From Planctomycetota bacterium (GTDB taxonomy: Bacteria; Planctomycetota; UBA8742; UBA2392), in assembly GCA_019912315.1 (NCBI GenBank), contig JAIOJA010000064.1, forward strand, positions 28,780 through 92,779: DNA of 64,000 bases. Reading direction: 5' to 3'. Below are positions 1 through 9,220 of the stretch, piece by piece. The notes under the pieces were generated by a model that was given only the letters and a program-made list of their open reading frames with translations, was not told the origin of the DNA and ran no database searches. A program made the translations under genes and the position numbers. Position 1 is the stretch's first letter. Each line of letters starts with the position of its first letter.

Positions 1-2
1 GT

Positions 3-1187
3 AACCCGATGCTCGGTCGCGACCATGAGCTGAACGAGCTGACCGAGTTCGTGGCGCCGGTCTACGCCGATGAAACAAGATTCCCCGGCGTGCTACGCCT
101 GCTGGGCGAGCCCGGGCTGGGCAAGACCCGCCTGGTGGCCGCCTTGCGCGCAAAGCTGGAAGAACGCGGCGAGCCCTTCCACTGGATTACGATGCCCTGC
201 GACGGCGTGCACCGCAGCGGCTGGAACGCGGTCAGTACCTGGCTTCGCAGCTTCTTCGGGATCGCCGAAAGCGCGAGCCAGGAGGACAAACGCAAGGCCA
301 TCGAGACGCGCTACGCCGAGTTCGAGAAGAATGACAAAATTCCCGAAGCCACACGCGGCGAGTTGAAGCGCACCATGAGCTTCGCCGCCGACCTCGTGGA
401 CTGCCACTGGGATGACTCGCCATTCGCCAGACTGGATGACCCGAAGCTGCGCCACGAAAACCGCATTATCGCGGTCAAAGAGCTGCTGCGCGCGCTGGCG
501 CACACGGCGCCGACGGTTCTCGAGGTGGAGGACACCCACTGGGTTGACGCGTCAACAGGTGCGTGGCTTACGGCCATGACTCGCAACATCGCGAACCTGC
601 CGCTTGCCATCATCGCGACTTCGCGCTTCACGGATGACGGCAGCAAGCCCGACTTGCAGATCGCCCAGGATGCCGAGTTGAAGGACTTCGAGCTACAGCC
701 CATTACCGGCGACGATTTCACCCAGGCCATGGCGGCGGCCTTGCTGGGCGAGGGCTCTGAGCTGGATGCCGAGGCCGTCAAGCTGATCAGCGGCAAGGCC
801 AAGGGCAACCCGTTCTTCACGGAGCAATTGATTCTGCACCTGCACGAAACCGGCGAGCTGGAAAAGGTGAAAGCACCAGACACCGCCGACGAAGCCACCA
901 AGCGCCGCACCAAGCTGCGCATGAAGAGCACCGACACGGCCCGCCTGCCGGGCAGTCTCAGCTCACTGGTAACGGCCCGCATTGACCGCCTCAGCCCGGA
1001 GGTTCGCGAAACCGTCAAGCACGCCAGCATTCTCGGCGTACGCTTTCTGTCGCGGGTCCTCGGCGAGCTCCTTAAACGCAGCGGCAAAGTAAGCCGCAGC
1101 CTCGAAGAGTTGCTGCTCGAATCCGAAAAGGAAGGCGTCCTCATCCCGGCCGAGCGGGGCGAAGGCGCCGAGAAAGCGCAAAAGTAG
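3..1187 (+). CDS. AAA-type ATPase, 5' end outside window
   Basis: This is a P-loop ATPase domain of the kind that follows kinase or cyclase domains in large signalling proteins. The frame is open to the window edge: codons for Asn-Pro precede the first Met (position 9), and the opening text (PMLGRDHELNEL) is how such domains usually begin inside a longer protein, so the real start probably lies upstream. Walker A (GEPGLGKT) is at residues 33-40 counted from that Met. A Walker B-like stretch (VLEVEDTHW) is near residues 169-177, with a sensor-like IIATSR near 200. The protein stops soon after the winged-helix-like lid region (LVTARIDRLSPEVRE), where relatives usually continue into TPR repeats, so it may be 3'-truncated. 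The specific role is unknown. Confidence 0.7.
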   Translation, partial: NPMLGRDHELNELTEFVAPVYADETRFPGVLRLLGEPGLGKTRLVAALRAKLEERGEPFHWITMPCDGVHRSGWNAVSTWLRSFFGIAESASQEDKRKAIETRYAEFEKNDKIPEATRGELKRTMSFAADLVDCHWDDSPFARLDDPKLRHENRIIAVKELLRALAHTAPTVLEVEDTHWVDASTGAWLTAMTRNIANLPLAIIATSRFTDDGSKPDLQIAQDAELKDFELQPITGDDFTQAMAAALLGEGSELDAEAVKLISGKAKGNPFFTEQLILHLHETGELEKVKAPDTADEATKRRTKLRMKSTDTARLPGSLSSLVTARIDRLSPEVRETVKHASILGVRFLSRVLGELLKRSGKVSRSLEELLLESEKEGVLIPAERGEGAEKAQK

Positions 1188-1211
1188 TCAGGCGCAGGAA
1201 GCTCACGAGAG

Positions 1212-1280
1212 GTCACAAGCAGCGAATGACCGATTGAAGCGCGGCAGTTGAATTGGTTATTGGCCATTTGCTGTCACAAG
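1212..1280. repeat. MITE-like hairpin flanked by 8-bp direct repeats
   Basis: A roughly 53-bp imperfect inverted repeat (arms agcgaatgaccgatt and aattggttattggccatttgct) lies between two identical copies of gtcacaag (1212-1219 and 1273-1280). The arrangement resembles a tiny non-autonomous insertion with a target duplication. The same ggttatt/agcaaat vocabulary recurs at 59777-59842 in another hairpin. It sits directly upstream of the DUF692 gene start. Confidence 0.5.
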
Positions 1281-1288
1281 AGGGTTCA

Positions 1289-2182
1289 TTGTCAAGTTCT
1301 CCGTTCGAAAGAGTGCTCTCCGCACCCATATTGGGCTTGGGGTTGGGCATCGACATTTTTGATGACCAGCCGGATTTTAGAGTGCTGATCGACAGGCACC
1401 GTGACGGCTTCGATTTCCTGGAGGTCTACTCGCGCGGGGACTGGGAACATACCGACGATCCCTTCGCGCGGATTCCGGCAAGTGTACCTCGCACCTATCA
1501 CCACGAGGGTCTCGACCCGGTCGGCCCGCGCATCTGTCCTGATGACACGATCAACGGCTGTGCCAAAAACCAGCGCCTGCTGAACCCACCCTGGACCGTT
1601 GAAGAGCTGGCCGTCCGCCACATCGACGGCAAGTACTGCGACTTCTTCTTTCCGGCCATCCTCAACGAAGAATGCGTCAAGGCGACGATCGAGAACCTGA
1701 ACGCCCTGCACGCGCGCCTGCCCGGGCCCTTGCTGCCGGAAAACGCTCCCTACGAATTCAGCGTGGGCGACATGCACCTGTGCGAGTTCCTGACGCGCGT
1801 CGCCCACGGGGCCGACTGCGGGTTGGTGCTCGATTTAGGGCACCTCTGGAGCTGGCAGTTGTGCGTGGGCAAGGGCGACACGCCTGACCACGGCATCGAC
1901 AAGCTTGACCTGTCAAGAGTTATCGAAGTCCACCTGGCCGGCGCACGCATCGAGAAATACGAAGGCGGCCAAATCTACCGCGACCTGCACGGAGCCGGGC
2001 CGATCCCGGAAGCCAGCCTCTACCTGCTGCGCGAGCTGCTGCCCAAGCTGTCGAATCTAAGGGCCATCACCATCGAGGTCGAAGACGCTACTGAGCAGGG
2101 CGCCATCGAGCAGGCCCGGCAGGTGCGTGAAGTCGTGCAGCAGATTCGCCCGGCCTGGCTGGAGGGCGTCCATGTCGCTTGA
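1289..2182 (+). CDS. DUF692/MNIO-family multinuclear iron oxidase-like protein
   Basis: This resembles DUF692 (MNIO) enzymes, TIM-barrel proteins that use two or three iron ions to modify cysteines or other residues in ribosomal peptides (MbnB and TglH are studied members). The visible pattern fits the metal site: YHHEG near residue 70, DLGH near 181-184, EVHLAG with His near 214, DLH near 231-233, and an acidic IEVED near 263. The order Asp-x2-His, His about 30 later, Asp-x-His, then Glu is characteristic. The TTG at 1289 is chosen because AGAGGG lies just upstream; a TTG at 1253 falls inside the upstream hairpin. The gene overlaps the next by 11 nt, which supports a two-gene unit. No precursor peptide gene is visible beside it, so the substrate is unknown. 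Confidence 0.6.
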   Translation: MSSSPFERVLSAPILGLGLGIDIFDDQPDFRVLIDRHRDGFDFLEVYSRGDWEHTDDPFARIPASVPRTYHHEGLDPVGPRICPDDTINGCAKNQRLLNPPWTVEELAVRHIDGKYCDFFFPAILNEECVKATIENLNALHARLPGPLLPENAPYEFSVGDMHLCEFLTRVAHGADCGLVLDLGHLWSWQLCVGKGDTPDHGIDKLDLSRVIEVHLAGARIEKYEGGQIYRDLHGAGPIPEASLYLLRELLPKLSNLRAITIEVEDATEQGAIEQARQVREVVQQIRPAWLEGVHVA

Positions 2183-2861
2183 GGCCCAGTACCGCGCGGT
2201 CTACGCGCTCATGTACAAACGCGGCACGCGCGATGCCTTTGAGCAAGGCAAGTTCGACCGTTTCGAAGGCACCGACGACGCGGAAGCCGAGGAGATCAAA
2301 CAGGTCGCCGGGCTGCGCCAGAACATCGTCGTGCAACTGCACGCCGACGACATCGGCAACAACTGGTACATGCCCCGCTTCCCCGCTACCTGGACAGCGT
2401 TGCAGGTCGCACTCGGCGCAGATCAGCCCGAGTTGACGATGCGCTTCACGGACACGGATTACTTCGAGCTGCGCGTGAACGATGATTCCGACGGGCGCGC
2501 ATTGGCCGCGTTCGTGGACACGCTCAGGCTGCCGAACGCCCCCTGGCTGGCTGAGCTGCTGCGCTATGAGCGCATGATCGCCGGTCACTGGCCTGACGGA
2601 CAGTCACCGCGTGTGGAAACGTTCGAGTGGGACGTCGCCGGCGTGTACGACGCGCTGGTGGACAAGCAGTTGTTCCCCGTTGATGAAACACCCGTACCGC
2701 TGAGCCTGCTGCTGCATCGCGACGAGGCCGGGGTTACGGAAGTCGCCCTCAACCGTGACCAGGCGCGCGTCATGAAGAGGCTGATTGCCCGCGAGAACCT
2801 GGACGACGCAGAGCCCTCCGTGGTCGCCAAGTGCCGCCGCGTCCTGAACCAGCTGCGCTAG
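2172..2861 (+). CDS. Probable MNIO partner protein (MbnC/DUF2063-like position)
   Basis: A 229-residue protein translated from an ATG inside the end of the DUF692 gene. MNIO enzymes normally work with a partner that binds the precursor peptide (MbnC or DUF2063-type proteins), and this gene occupies that position. The sequence is compatible but not decisive: a helical N-terminal part, a central PRFPATWTAL segment, and APWLAELLRYERM near residues 120-135, resembling the LARLEW-like helix of such partners. The C-terminal half looks like a small alpha/beta domain. The stop codon overlaps that of the convergent gene through the shared bases ctag (2858-2861). The pairing is inferred from position and overlap more than from sequence. 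Confidence 0.5.
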   Translation: MSLEAQYRAVYALMYKRGTRDAFEQGKFDRFEGTDDAEAEEIKQVAGLRQNIVVQLHADDIGNNWYMPRFPATWTALQVALGADQPELTMRFTDTDYFELRVNDDSDGRALAAFVDTLRLPNAPWLAELLRYERMIAGHWPDGQSPRVETFEWDVAGVYDALVDKQLFPVDETPVPLSLLLHRDEAGVTEVALNRDQARVMKRLIARENLDDAEPSVVAKCRRVLNQLR

Positions 2862-5845
2862 AAGTCCTCCTCGGCTTCCTTTTCGCCGGCGTTCATTTCC
2901 TCTTCGATCGTCTTGATGCGCGGGTGGCTGGCGTCCAGCGCCTTGGCTTCGTTCAGCGCCTGTTTGCACTTCTCGAAATCCTCTGCGTGAAGCCACGTCG
3001 CCGCAATGTCGCACAGGGCGTTCACTTCCATGGCCAGTGCCTCCTCAGGAGTGCCGCTTGCCATGCGACGCACGAACTCGAACGCGCGCACCGCCTCCTC
3101 GTACTTGCCGAGCTTCCGCAGCGCGAACCCGTGGTACTGGTGCGTGCGCGGGTCCAGCGGCGCCACGTAGATCGCCTGCTCGGCCATGTCGCCCATCTTC
3201 GTCCAGTTGCGCCCGGGGTCGTAGACGTTCTGAATCAGCCACAGACGAATCTGCAGGTTGTTCTCGTCCACGCTCATCCACTTCTCGGCCATCTCAACCG
3301 CCAGGTCCTGTTCGCCGGTCTGCTGATAAATCTGGTACATGAACGCGTAGGGCTGCGGGTTTTCGGGAAACGCGCGGTTGGCTTCTTTCAGCCAGTGCAG
3401 GGCCAGCGTCATGTTGCGGGCCTGCTGAGCGAACTGCGCAAGCATGATGAAGGTCTGGAAGTCCTCCAGCCCGTAGGCGATGGCCTGCTCGATGGCGTCG
3501 GTCATCTTTTTGGTCCGCTCTTCGCGGGGCAGGTCGGTATCGTTGCGAGCGAGCATGGCGACGCAGTACCAGTATGTTGAGCCCTCCACGCCCTTTACCT
3601 TGTCCGCGCCGCGCTTCTTGGCCATGCCCAGAAACGTTTCGGCGTCAAAGCGCGCGCCCTGCTGCACATAGGCCAATGCAAGCTCGACCAGTTCCGGCTT
3701 GCTGATCTCACCGTCTTCATACTTGAAGTACAGCTCGTCCGTGCGCCCGGGGCTCACACGCTTCACCATCTTCAGATGCGCGATGCGCTTGTCACGGACG
3801 TAGCCCTTGAAGCCCGCGTCGAACTCCTCGGGCTCCATGTTCAGGCAGGCCTTGAACACCTCCTCCGGCGTTTTCTTCTGCCCGAACATCTCGATCATTT
3901 TGCGCGCGTTGGACAGCCCGCCGAGCTCTTTGTCGATGTACTCAAGCATCACGTTGCCCAGGTAGTAGGCAAACAGGATTTTGCTGCCGTCACGAAACCA
4001 CTCGTTGAACTTGCGCACGCTGGGGATGTCGTCCATGTGGTAGTGCATGAACAACTGGTCTTCCATGTGGCGCTCCCACTCCGGCCGGGTGCGCTTCTCT
4101 TCATACACGCTGCTGCCCTCGGCCAGCCAGCGCGGGATCTGCCCGTTGCTGATCTGCAACTGCCAGACGTGGTCCAGCTCGTGGCGCAATGTGCTGGCCC
4201 AGTTGTAGCTGCCGGGCGGGCGGGCTGAGGGCGAGTCAAGCGTAACCAACTGTCCGAAACAGGCGCCCAATGCCGGCAGCCCGGTGATGCCCACGGTGCG
4301 AACTTCAAAGTCGGCGTGGATGTTGAAACTCTCGATTACAACGGGAATGCGCGGCTCAAAGTCGTACTTCGCGACCAGCGAATCCCAGGCCTCCTGCAGG
4401 TGTTCGATGTACAGGTCCTTCATCACGTGGGATTCGGACTTGTGAATCAGCAGGCGCCAGCGCCCGTCGTCGGTCACGATGCGGTCGAAGTTCTTGTAGC
4501 TGTCCAGCAGGGTAAGCAAGTTGACCGTCTGCAGGTTGTTGCGCAGGGGGTCTTTGTCCAGCGCGATCTCAAGTGATTCTCTGCCAAGCACGTCGTCACC
4601 GTAATTCATGGCGGCCATGCCCTGGCCCCTGTAGGCGGTGTAGTGCCTGGGGTTGCAGTCCAACGCCTTCTTGTATCGCGGCAGGGCTTCGGTGTAGCGG
4701 AAGCGCTCACTAAGCCCGTCGGCCACGATCTCGTAAAAGCGTGCGGGCTTCGGGTTGATACCAAGCACCTGCTGCTCGACTTCGGCGTAGACATCCTTCA
4801 TGCCAAGCGTCGCCGCGTGCAGCGCCTTGGCGCCGAGGGCTTCCACATAGTTGGGGTTGATCTTCAGGGCGCGCTCATAGTCTTTCTGCCCCGGCTCGTA
4901 CTGGTCAGTACTGACGTAGCGCAGAGCGCGCAGGGCCAAGGTCTCCAGGTGATCCGGGTTGATCTTCAGCGCGAGTTCAAGCTCTTTCATGCCCTGCCCG
5001 CCGCGCCAGCGATAGAAGTGCGCCTGGGCCACGCGCAGCCGCATGACCGCCGAGTTCTCGTTGTGCTTCAGAAAGAAACCCGAGTAATTCACGTGGCTGC
5101 TGCTGTCGTGGTTCTGCTCAAGGTAAAGCTGCGCCATCCAGGCCGTCGTGCGCATGTGGTATTCGTCGGCCTGCAAGGCGTTGCCCCAGCAGTCGTTGGC
5201 TTCGTGCAGGCGATTGCGCCAGTAGTAGGCCTCGCCGGCGTTGCACCACATGTCGGCAATAACCGCCTGGCGCCCGAGGCTCTTTTCGATCTTCATGGCG
5301 TTGGTGCGTTCAGCAAGAACGACCTTGCGGACTTCTTCGTAGGCGGCGTCCGCGTCGTCATACAGCCCGCGCAGGCGCAGCGTGTGGCCTTTGAGCAGCC
5401 AGGCGTGCAGCCCGGCAACGGGGTCGTCGAGTTTGTTCAGGGCCTCGACTGTTTCGTCCACGGCGGTGAAATCACCCACTTCAAGCCGCGTGCGCCCGAG
5501 CAGATCAAGCGTCGCGGCGTCCGCGAGCTCGGAGTCCTCAAGGCACTTTTCGAGTACACGAATGGCGAGCTTGTAGTCGCCGGTCTGGTTGTAGGTTTCG
5601 GCCAGCCCGCGCGCGGCGACCTGGTTGGCGGGCTCAGTCTTCAGCGCGTTCTTGAACTCGAGCTTTGCGGTCTTGTAGCGCCCCATGTCGAGCGCCATCT
5701 CGGCGTCGGCGACGCCGCCGGCTTCTTCGTCCGCTTCTTCGTCGTCAGCCGCAACCTGTGCCCGGACAAGATCAGCAGGCATCTCAGCCGCCGGCAGCAA
5801 AGGCAGAAAGCCCGCCAGCAGCAGCAAAGCAAGAAGGTAACGCAT
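2858..5845 (-). CDS. Secreted TPR protein with gluzincin metallopeptidase domain
   Basis: A 995-residue exported protein. The ATG at 5845 is preceded by GGAG and followed by a signal peptide (RYLLALLLLAGFLPLLPA). The N-terminal 420 residues are tetratricopeptide repeats (for example YKTAKLEFKNALKTEPANQ). A zinc peptidase motif, HELDH (an HExxH), occurs near residue 553, followed by WLAEGSSVYEE, which supplies the third ligand in MA-clan families. More TPR repeats fill the C-terminal third. It may cleave or bind proteins in the periplasm or outside the cell; the substrate is unknown. The Glu/Asp-rich mature N-terminus is notable. No operon partner is visible, since both neighbours are on the other strand. 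Confidence 0.8.
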   Translation of the reverse strand: MRYLLALLLLAGFLPLLPAAEMPADLVRAQVAADDEEADEEAGGVADAEMALDMGRYKTAKLEFKNALKTEPANQVAARGLAETYNQTGDYKLAIRVLEKCLEDSELADAATLDLLGRTRLEVGDFTAVDETVEALNKLDDPVAGLHAWLLKGHTLRLRGLYDDADAAYEEVRKVVLAERTNAMKIEKSLGRQAVIADMWCNAGEAYYWRNRLHEANDCWGNALQADEYHMRTTAWMAQLYLEQNHDSSSHVNYSGFFLKHNENSAVMRLRVAQAHFYRWRGGQGMKELELALKINPDHLETLALRALRYVSTDQYEPGQKDYERALKINPNYVEALGAKALHAATLGMKDVYAEVEQQVLGINPKPARFYEIVADGLSERFRYTEALPRYKKALDCNPRHYTAYRGQGMAAMNYGDDVLGRESLEIALDKDPLRNNLQTVNLLTLLDSYKNFDRIVTDDGRWRLLIHKSESHVMKDLYIEHLQEAWDSLVAKYDFEPRIPVVIESFNIHADFEVRTVGITGLPALGACFGQLVTLDSPSARPPGSYNWASTLRHELDHVWQLQISNGQIPRWLAEGSSVYEEKRTRPEWERHMEDQLFMHYHMDDIPSVRKFNEWFRDGSKILFAYYLGNVMLEYIDKELGGLSNARKMIEMFGQKKTPEEVFKACLNMEPEEFDAGFKGYVRDKRIAHLKMVKRVSPGRTDELYFKYEDGEISKPELVELALAYVQQGARFDAETFLGMAKKRGADKVKGVEGSTYWYCVAMLARNDTDLPREERTKKMTDAIEQAIAYGLEDFQTFIMLAQFAQQARNMTLALHWLKEANRAFPENPQPYAFMYQIYQQTGEQDLAVEMAEKWMSVDENNLQIRLWLIQNVYDPGRNWTKMGDMAEQAIYVAPLDPRTHQYHGFALRKLGKYEEAVRAFEFVRRMASGTPEEALAMEVNALCDIAATWLHAEDFEKCKQALNEAKALDASHPRIKTIEEEMNAGEKEAEEDF

Positions 5846-6094
5846 ACCAGTCTCCAATGGCGATCAGGCGCCACTACATACTACGGATAGTACCGCAAAA
5901 CCGTTCACCAAAAGCACTTGAGGCCGCGCAACGGCATCCGGAAAGCTTTCACAGAGCGCCCATCCGAAGCAGGAGTTGTCACATCAGTGCAATCACATTT
6001 ACGAATATTAGCTTTGATAAATCGCCGGGGGAGGTAGCTTGGAATCACGTGTCAGATCAGATTCCTCCCTGTCCCAGTGATCGTGGGGTTGAAC

Positions 6095-6808
6095 ATGCGA
6101 AAAACACTAGGGTGCGCGGCCGTGGTAGCCTTGCTGGCAGCGGTTGTCAGCCTTGCCGAGGCGAACCCGGATATCTCTGAGCGATCAGGCGCCGACCACT
6201 GCTCCGGCGTGTACATTGCTGCCGATCATTTGGTCGGAGAGGGCCAGACCGTTGTCAAGTGCCGGGGCACGGTTCCAGGGCCGGCAAGCCGCGACATCAC
6301 AGTGTCGGATAGCGCGTTGGCGGTCGATGGCAACGACGTCGAAGCCACCTGGGCCACGCCGAGCGACCACACGGAATGGGAAGTCAAGATCAACTGGCAG
6401 CTTCGGGGCCAGGTAAGGCCGATCGACCACTATACGGACGCCGACTCAAGTTACTGGGCCTATGCGGATTGCTACGTGACGCTGGGTGACGTGACCGGCC
6501 ACTGGAGCGCCCTGGATAAATTTGTGAACGAGACGGCCGAGATCTGGGAAGAAGGCCTCTACGACAAGAAGGACGCTATCGTCAATGTCAGCGAAAAGAA
6601 ACGAAACCTTGGGACCGTTTCTTTCTGGTACGAGGTGGACCTGTACACTCATGCCGAGTTGAACCGCCCGGAGATGAGTCTGGAATGCAGAGGCGAGCTT
6701 TTCGGAGCCCCCGCTTCGACCGAGGACGGTGTGCACAATGCGGGCTGGATTCGGTTGATTGATACCGACAGCGAGGAAGTGCTGATTGAGTTTACTCCGT
6801 TCTGGTAG
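6095..6808 (+). CDS. Secreted protein of unknown function
   Basis: A 237-residue protein with a clear signal peptide (KTLGCAAVVALLAAVVSL) and cleavage likely near Ala-Glu-Ala-Asn. The mature part is beta-rich with several cysteines (DHCSG, VVKCRG, YADCYV, LECRGELF), suggesting a disulfide-bonded extracellular fold. I do not recognise a family. The gene lies 11 nt before the next, with which it probably forms a transcription unit. A C-terminal fragment of a paralog (sharing ECRGELFGAP) lies at 8663-8896, so this pair of genes was once duplicated. An upstream GTG at 6077 is possible, but the ATG at 6095 places the signal peptide correctly. Confidence 0.65.
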   Translation: MRKTLGCAAVVALLAAVVSLAEANPDISERSGADHCSGVYIAADHLVGEGQTVVKCRGTVPGPASRDITVSDSALAVDGNDVEATWATPSDHTEWEVKINWQLRGQVRPIDHYTDADSSYWAYADCYVTLGDVTGHWSALDKFVNETAEIWEEGLYDKKDAIVNVSEKKRNLGTVSFWYEVDLYTHAELNRPEMSLECRGELFGAPASTEDGVHNAGWIRLIDTDSEEVLIEFTPFW

Positions 6809-6819
6809 ACGGTGGACCC

Positions 6820-8604
6820 ATGCCGAACTGTCGCCGATTTCGAGTACCGCTTCTTGCATTGCTGCTTGTGCTGCTCGCACTGCTGGCAGGGTTTCTCGCG
6901 ATTACGCTGAACCCCAACCCTGACATCGCGGGTAGTCCCTCCACACAGCCAGACACACGTTCCCAGCGGGCTGAAACGGGGACAGAGCCGCTTCACGGGC
7001 CGGTATCGGAAGATGTCTTGAAACATGTTGAACCAGCAGCGCAAGCTGCCGAGGCAGAGCAAGTCGTGGGGCAGGACCAGCTTCAACAGACCGCGGAACT
7101 GGTCCTGCGATTTGTCGATGCTTCGGACACGCCCATTCCGTTCGCGGATTTCAGCTACGCGGCACTGACAATGGGCGATTATGGTCGCCTGGACAGGCGC
7201 AACGTCTCGGACCCTTTGACTCAGCACGATCAGTCCGACGTCAACGGGCAATGGACAACAACCGGCCCAACCATGGGCCTGCTGTTCATCCGGATGGCGG
7301 ATGAACAATGGACATGGTTGGCGCCACGCGGAAAACAATTTCGGTGGCTCCCCAACGACCCGAATGTTGCTGTCCTGCGGACCAACAGGGACAAGACGCA
7401 AGAGTTCCGTATTCGGCTCGCCCAGGCCCAGTACTGCTCGCTCACAGTAATCTATGCCGATGGCCAGCCGTACGAGGGGAATGTTGGCGTCGGCCACTTC
7501 ACGAACGACAAACGAACCATGCTGATGGGCCAGGGCTTTTCCGACCTGCCCTATTCGGTCGGGATGGGCATCATGGCCTATCCCTCGACCTGGCTTCGCA
7601 TTGCAGTCCACAGCGTCAGGGCCGGCTTCCGGGAGTACACGAACGCAATGCCGGAACCAGAGGATCTCAATGGCGGCCAGTTGACCGTTGTTATCGAGGA
7701 GGACCCGAATCGACGGGAACCTGGGGGGCTTATTCTTGATCACTCGTCCTTTCCGCCTGCACAGTCAATGATGGCGGTAGTGGTCTCCCCTGGCGGCGGC
7801 TTCATGGGCAACACCCTGGAACTGGTCGGACCGGGCGAGACGCGAACCGACCAGTTCCCTACGCCCATAAAATTGTGGTGCATCGCCGCCGGTGCAGGGG
7901 TTGTCTGGAGCACCGGCCTGGTTGAACTTGAGCCCGGAGAGTGGGAACGAGTCAAGGTTGAGCCAATGAAGCCGGCCGAAATCACGCTGCTCGTTCAGGA
8001 TGAGCACGGCGACCCCGTGAGTGACGCTATCGTGTCAATTCAAGCGGCCGGCTTCGCCGACTGGAGCTGGCTGGATACGTCACGAGCCGTTGACGACGGC
8101 GGAATTTCCGCGCCATCAGCCAGACAGGACCTTTTGTCGATCACCGAACGCCTCAATCGGGCACGCAGCGACGGCAACGGACGCGTGCGGTTCAAGGCGG
8201 CCTGGCCCGGGAAACGCCAGTTGATTGTCCAGGCTCTTGGATACGAACCCGAAATGATCGACGTTGATGCGATACAAGGCAGAAACGTGGACCTCGGCGT
8301 GGTGGCGCTGACGAAGGCATCGGCAGGCATCACCGTAAAGATCACAGTCGGCGAATCGGACGATCCGACACAATTCACACTAAGCCTGTTTGCTCGAACA
8401 CACAGAGTCCACAAAGACCGCGTACCGTTTGACGCTGAAGGCGTAGCCGAACTCGAACACCTGCCCGCTGGACGCTATCAGGTTTTTGTTTCACCACTGA
8501 AACGAGGCGGTGCCGGCCACTTCAAACGAATCGAACTCGTCCCCGGTGATCGTCGCGAAGTTACGATCGACATGACCAGGCCTCCCGGCCTCCAGGAAGA
8601 TTAG
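6820..8604 (+). CDS. Membrane-anchored protein with carboxypeptidase-regulatory-like domains
   Basis: A 594-residue protein with one N-terminal transmembrane segment (LLALLLVLLALLAGFLAI, residues 10-27), a low-complexity linker, then beta-sandwich modules of the type found in carboxypeptidase regulatory domains (such as ITLLVQDEHGDPVSDAIVSI near residue 387, and the RVRFKAAWPGKRQL region after it). Modules like these usually act as extracytoplasmic structural or binding scaffolds. The overall plan (TM anchor, Pro-rich linker, repeated beta-sandwiches) matches the proteins at 35382 and 37623, without their C-terminal PDZ domain. ATG is preceded by GGTGGA. No enzyme motif is visible. Confidence 0.65.
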   Translation: MPNCRRFRVPLLALLLVLLALLAGFLAITLNPNPDIAGSPSTQPDTRSQRAETGTEPLHGPVSEDVLKHVEPAAQAAEAEQVVGQDQLQQTAELVLRFVDASDTPIPFADFSYAALTMGDYGRLDRRNVSDPLTQHDQSDVNGQWTTTGPTMGLLFIRMADEQWTWLAPRGKQFRWLPNDPNVAVLRTNRDKTQEFRIRLAQAQYCSLTVIYADGQPYEGNVGVGHFTNDKRTMLMGQGFSDLPYSVGMGIMAYPSTWLRIAVHSVRAGFREYTNAMPEPEDLNGGQLTVVIEEDPNRREPGGLILDHSSFPPAQSMMAVVVSPGGGFMGNTLELVGPGETRTDQFPTPIKLWCIAAGAGVVWSTGLVELEPGEWERVKVEPMKPAEITLLVQDEHGDPVSDAIVSIQAAGFADWSWLDTSRAVDDGGISAPSARQDLLSITERLNRARSDGNGRVRFKAAWPGKRQLIVQALGYEPEMIDVDAIQGRNVDLGVVALTKASAGITVKITVGESDDPTQFTLSLFARTHRVHKDRVPFDAEGVAELEHLPAGRYQVFVSPLKRGGAGHFKRIELVPGDRREVTIDMTRPPGLQED

Positions 8605-8662
8605 GCAGCATTTCGCCTGAAAGACGCCCTCCAACAGCCCTTCGGGGCGTCGTAAGCGGTAG

Positions 8663-8896
8663 AGTCCCACAACTCGAATTGCACCTTATGGAACAACCGG
8701 TGTCACGCGAACCTTGGGCGCTCATGCATACGCGGAACTCGACCGGGCGGGTATGAGTATTGAATGCCGGGGTGAGCTGTTTGGCGCGCCAGAGTACAAT
8801 GCAGACAATGATGATTCGGTTCACAACCTGGGCTTTATCCGACTCAAAGACCTCAACACCGGTGAGACCTTGGTCCACTTGACCCTGCTGGAGTAG
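8663..8896 (+). pseudogene. C-terminal fragment of a paralog of the 6095 secreted protein
   Basis: From 8663 the frame is open to 8896 and its last 60 codons align with the end of the 6095 product: HAYAELDRAGMSIECRGELF against THAELNRPEMSLECRGELF, then VHNLGFIRL against VHNAGWIRL. The signal peptide and first two thirds are missing, and no convincing start or ribosome binding site precedes it (a TTG at 8714 is the only candidate). It is read as a relic of a tandem duplication rather than a functional gene. Confidence 0.6.
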
Positions 8897-8900
8897 CCCG

Positions 8901-9125
8901 ATGCGAAGGCTGAAACAACTCAGATACGCGGGCACAGGCGCCCTGCTTCTGGCACTTGCGGCCCTGTGGATTGCCGACCCTTGGCAACAACGGGGCAGCC
9001 CGGGCGAAGCACCCTGTGCGCCCGCCGACGGGGACTCACCCGGGTCTCTCCCGGTGCGGGCTGCGAAGGCTGAGGTTCGTGAAGTACCGGCGGACAACGG
9101 CTCACCGGTGACAGGCGGCCGGTAG
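8901..9125 (+). pseudogene. Short membrane-anchor ORF, probable 5' remnant of a 6820-type gene
   Basis: A 74-codon ORF starting 4 nt after the fragment before it. It has a single hydrophobic segment (GTGALLLALAALWIA) followed by a Pro/Gly/Ala-rich linker, the same opening design as the 6820 protein, and it then stops. Order and spacing repeat the 6095-6820 pair, so this is best explained as the truncated second member of a duplicated pair. It could still be expressed as a small membrane protein. Confidence 0.45.
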
Positions 9126-9220
9126 CCAGATTGTTGCATGTCTTCTCATTGCACAAGTGTAGGCAAGCACACCGCTTCCCGCCAACAATCCGCTGCTCTT
9201 TCGCGAGGTGAAAACGAACC

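Noticed and set aside
4643..5890. Long plus-strand ORF opposite the TPR peptidase gene
   Set aside because: Antisense shadow of a GC-rich gene; no ribosome binding site and the minus-strand product has clear TPR and HExxH motifs.
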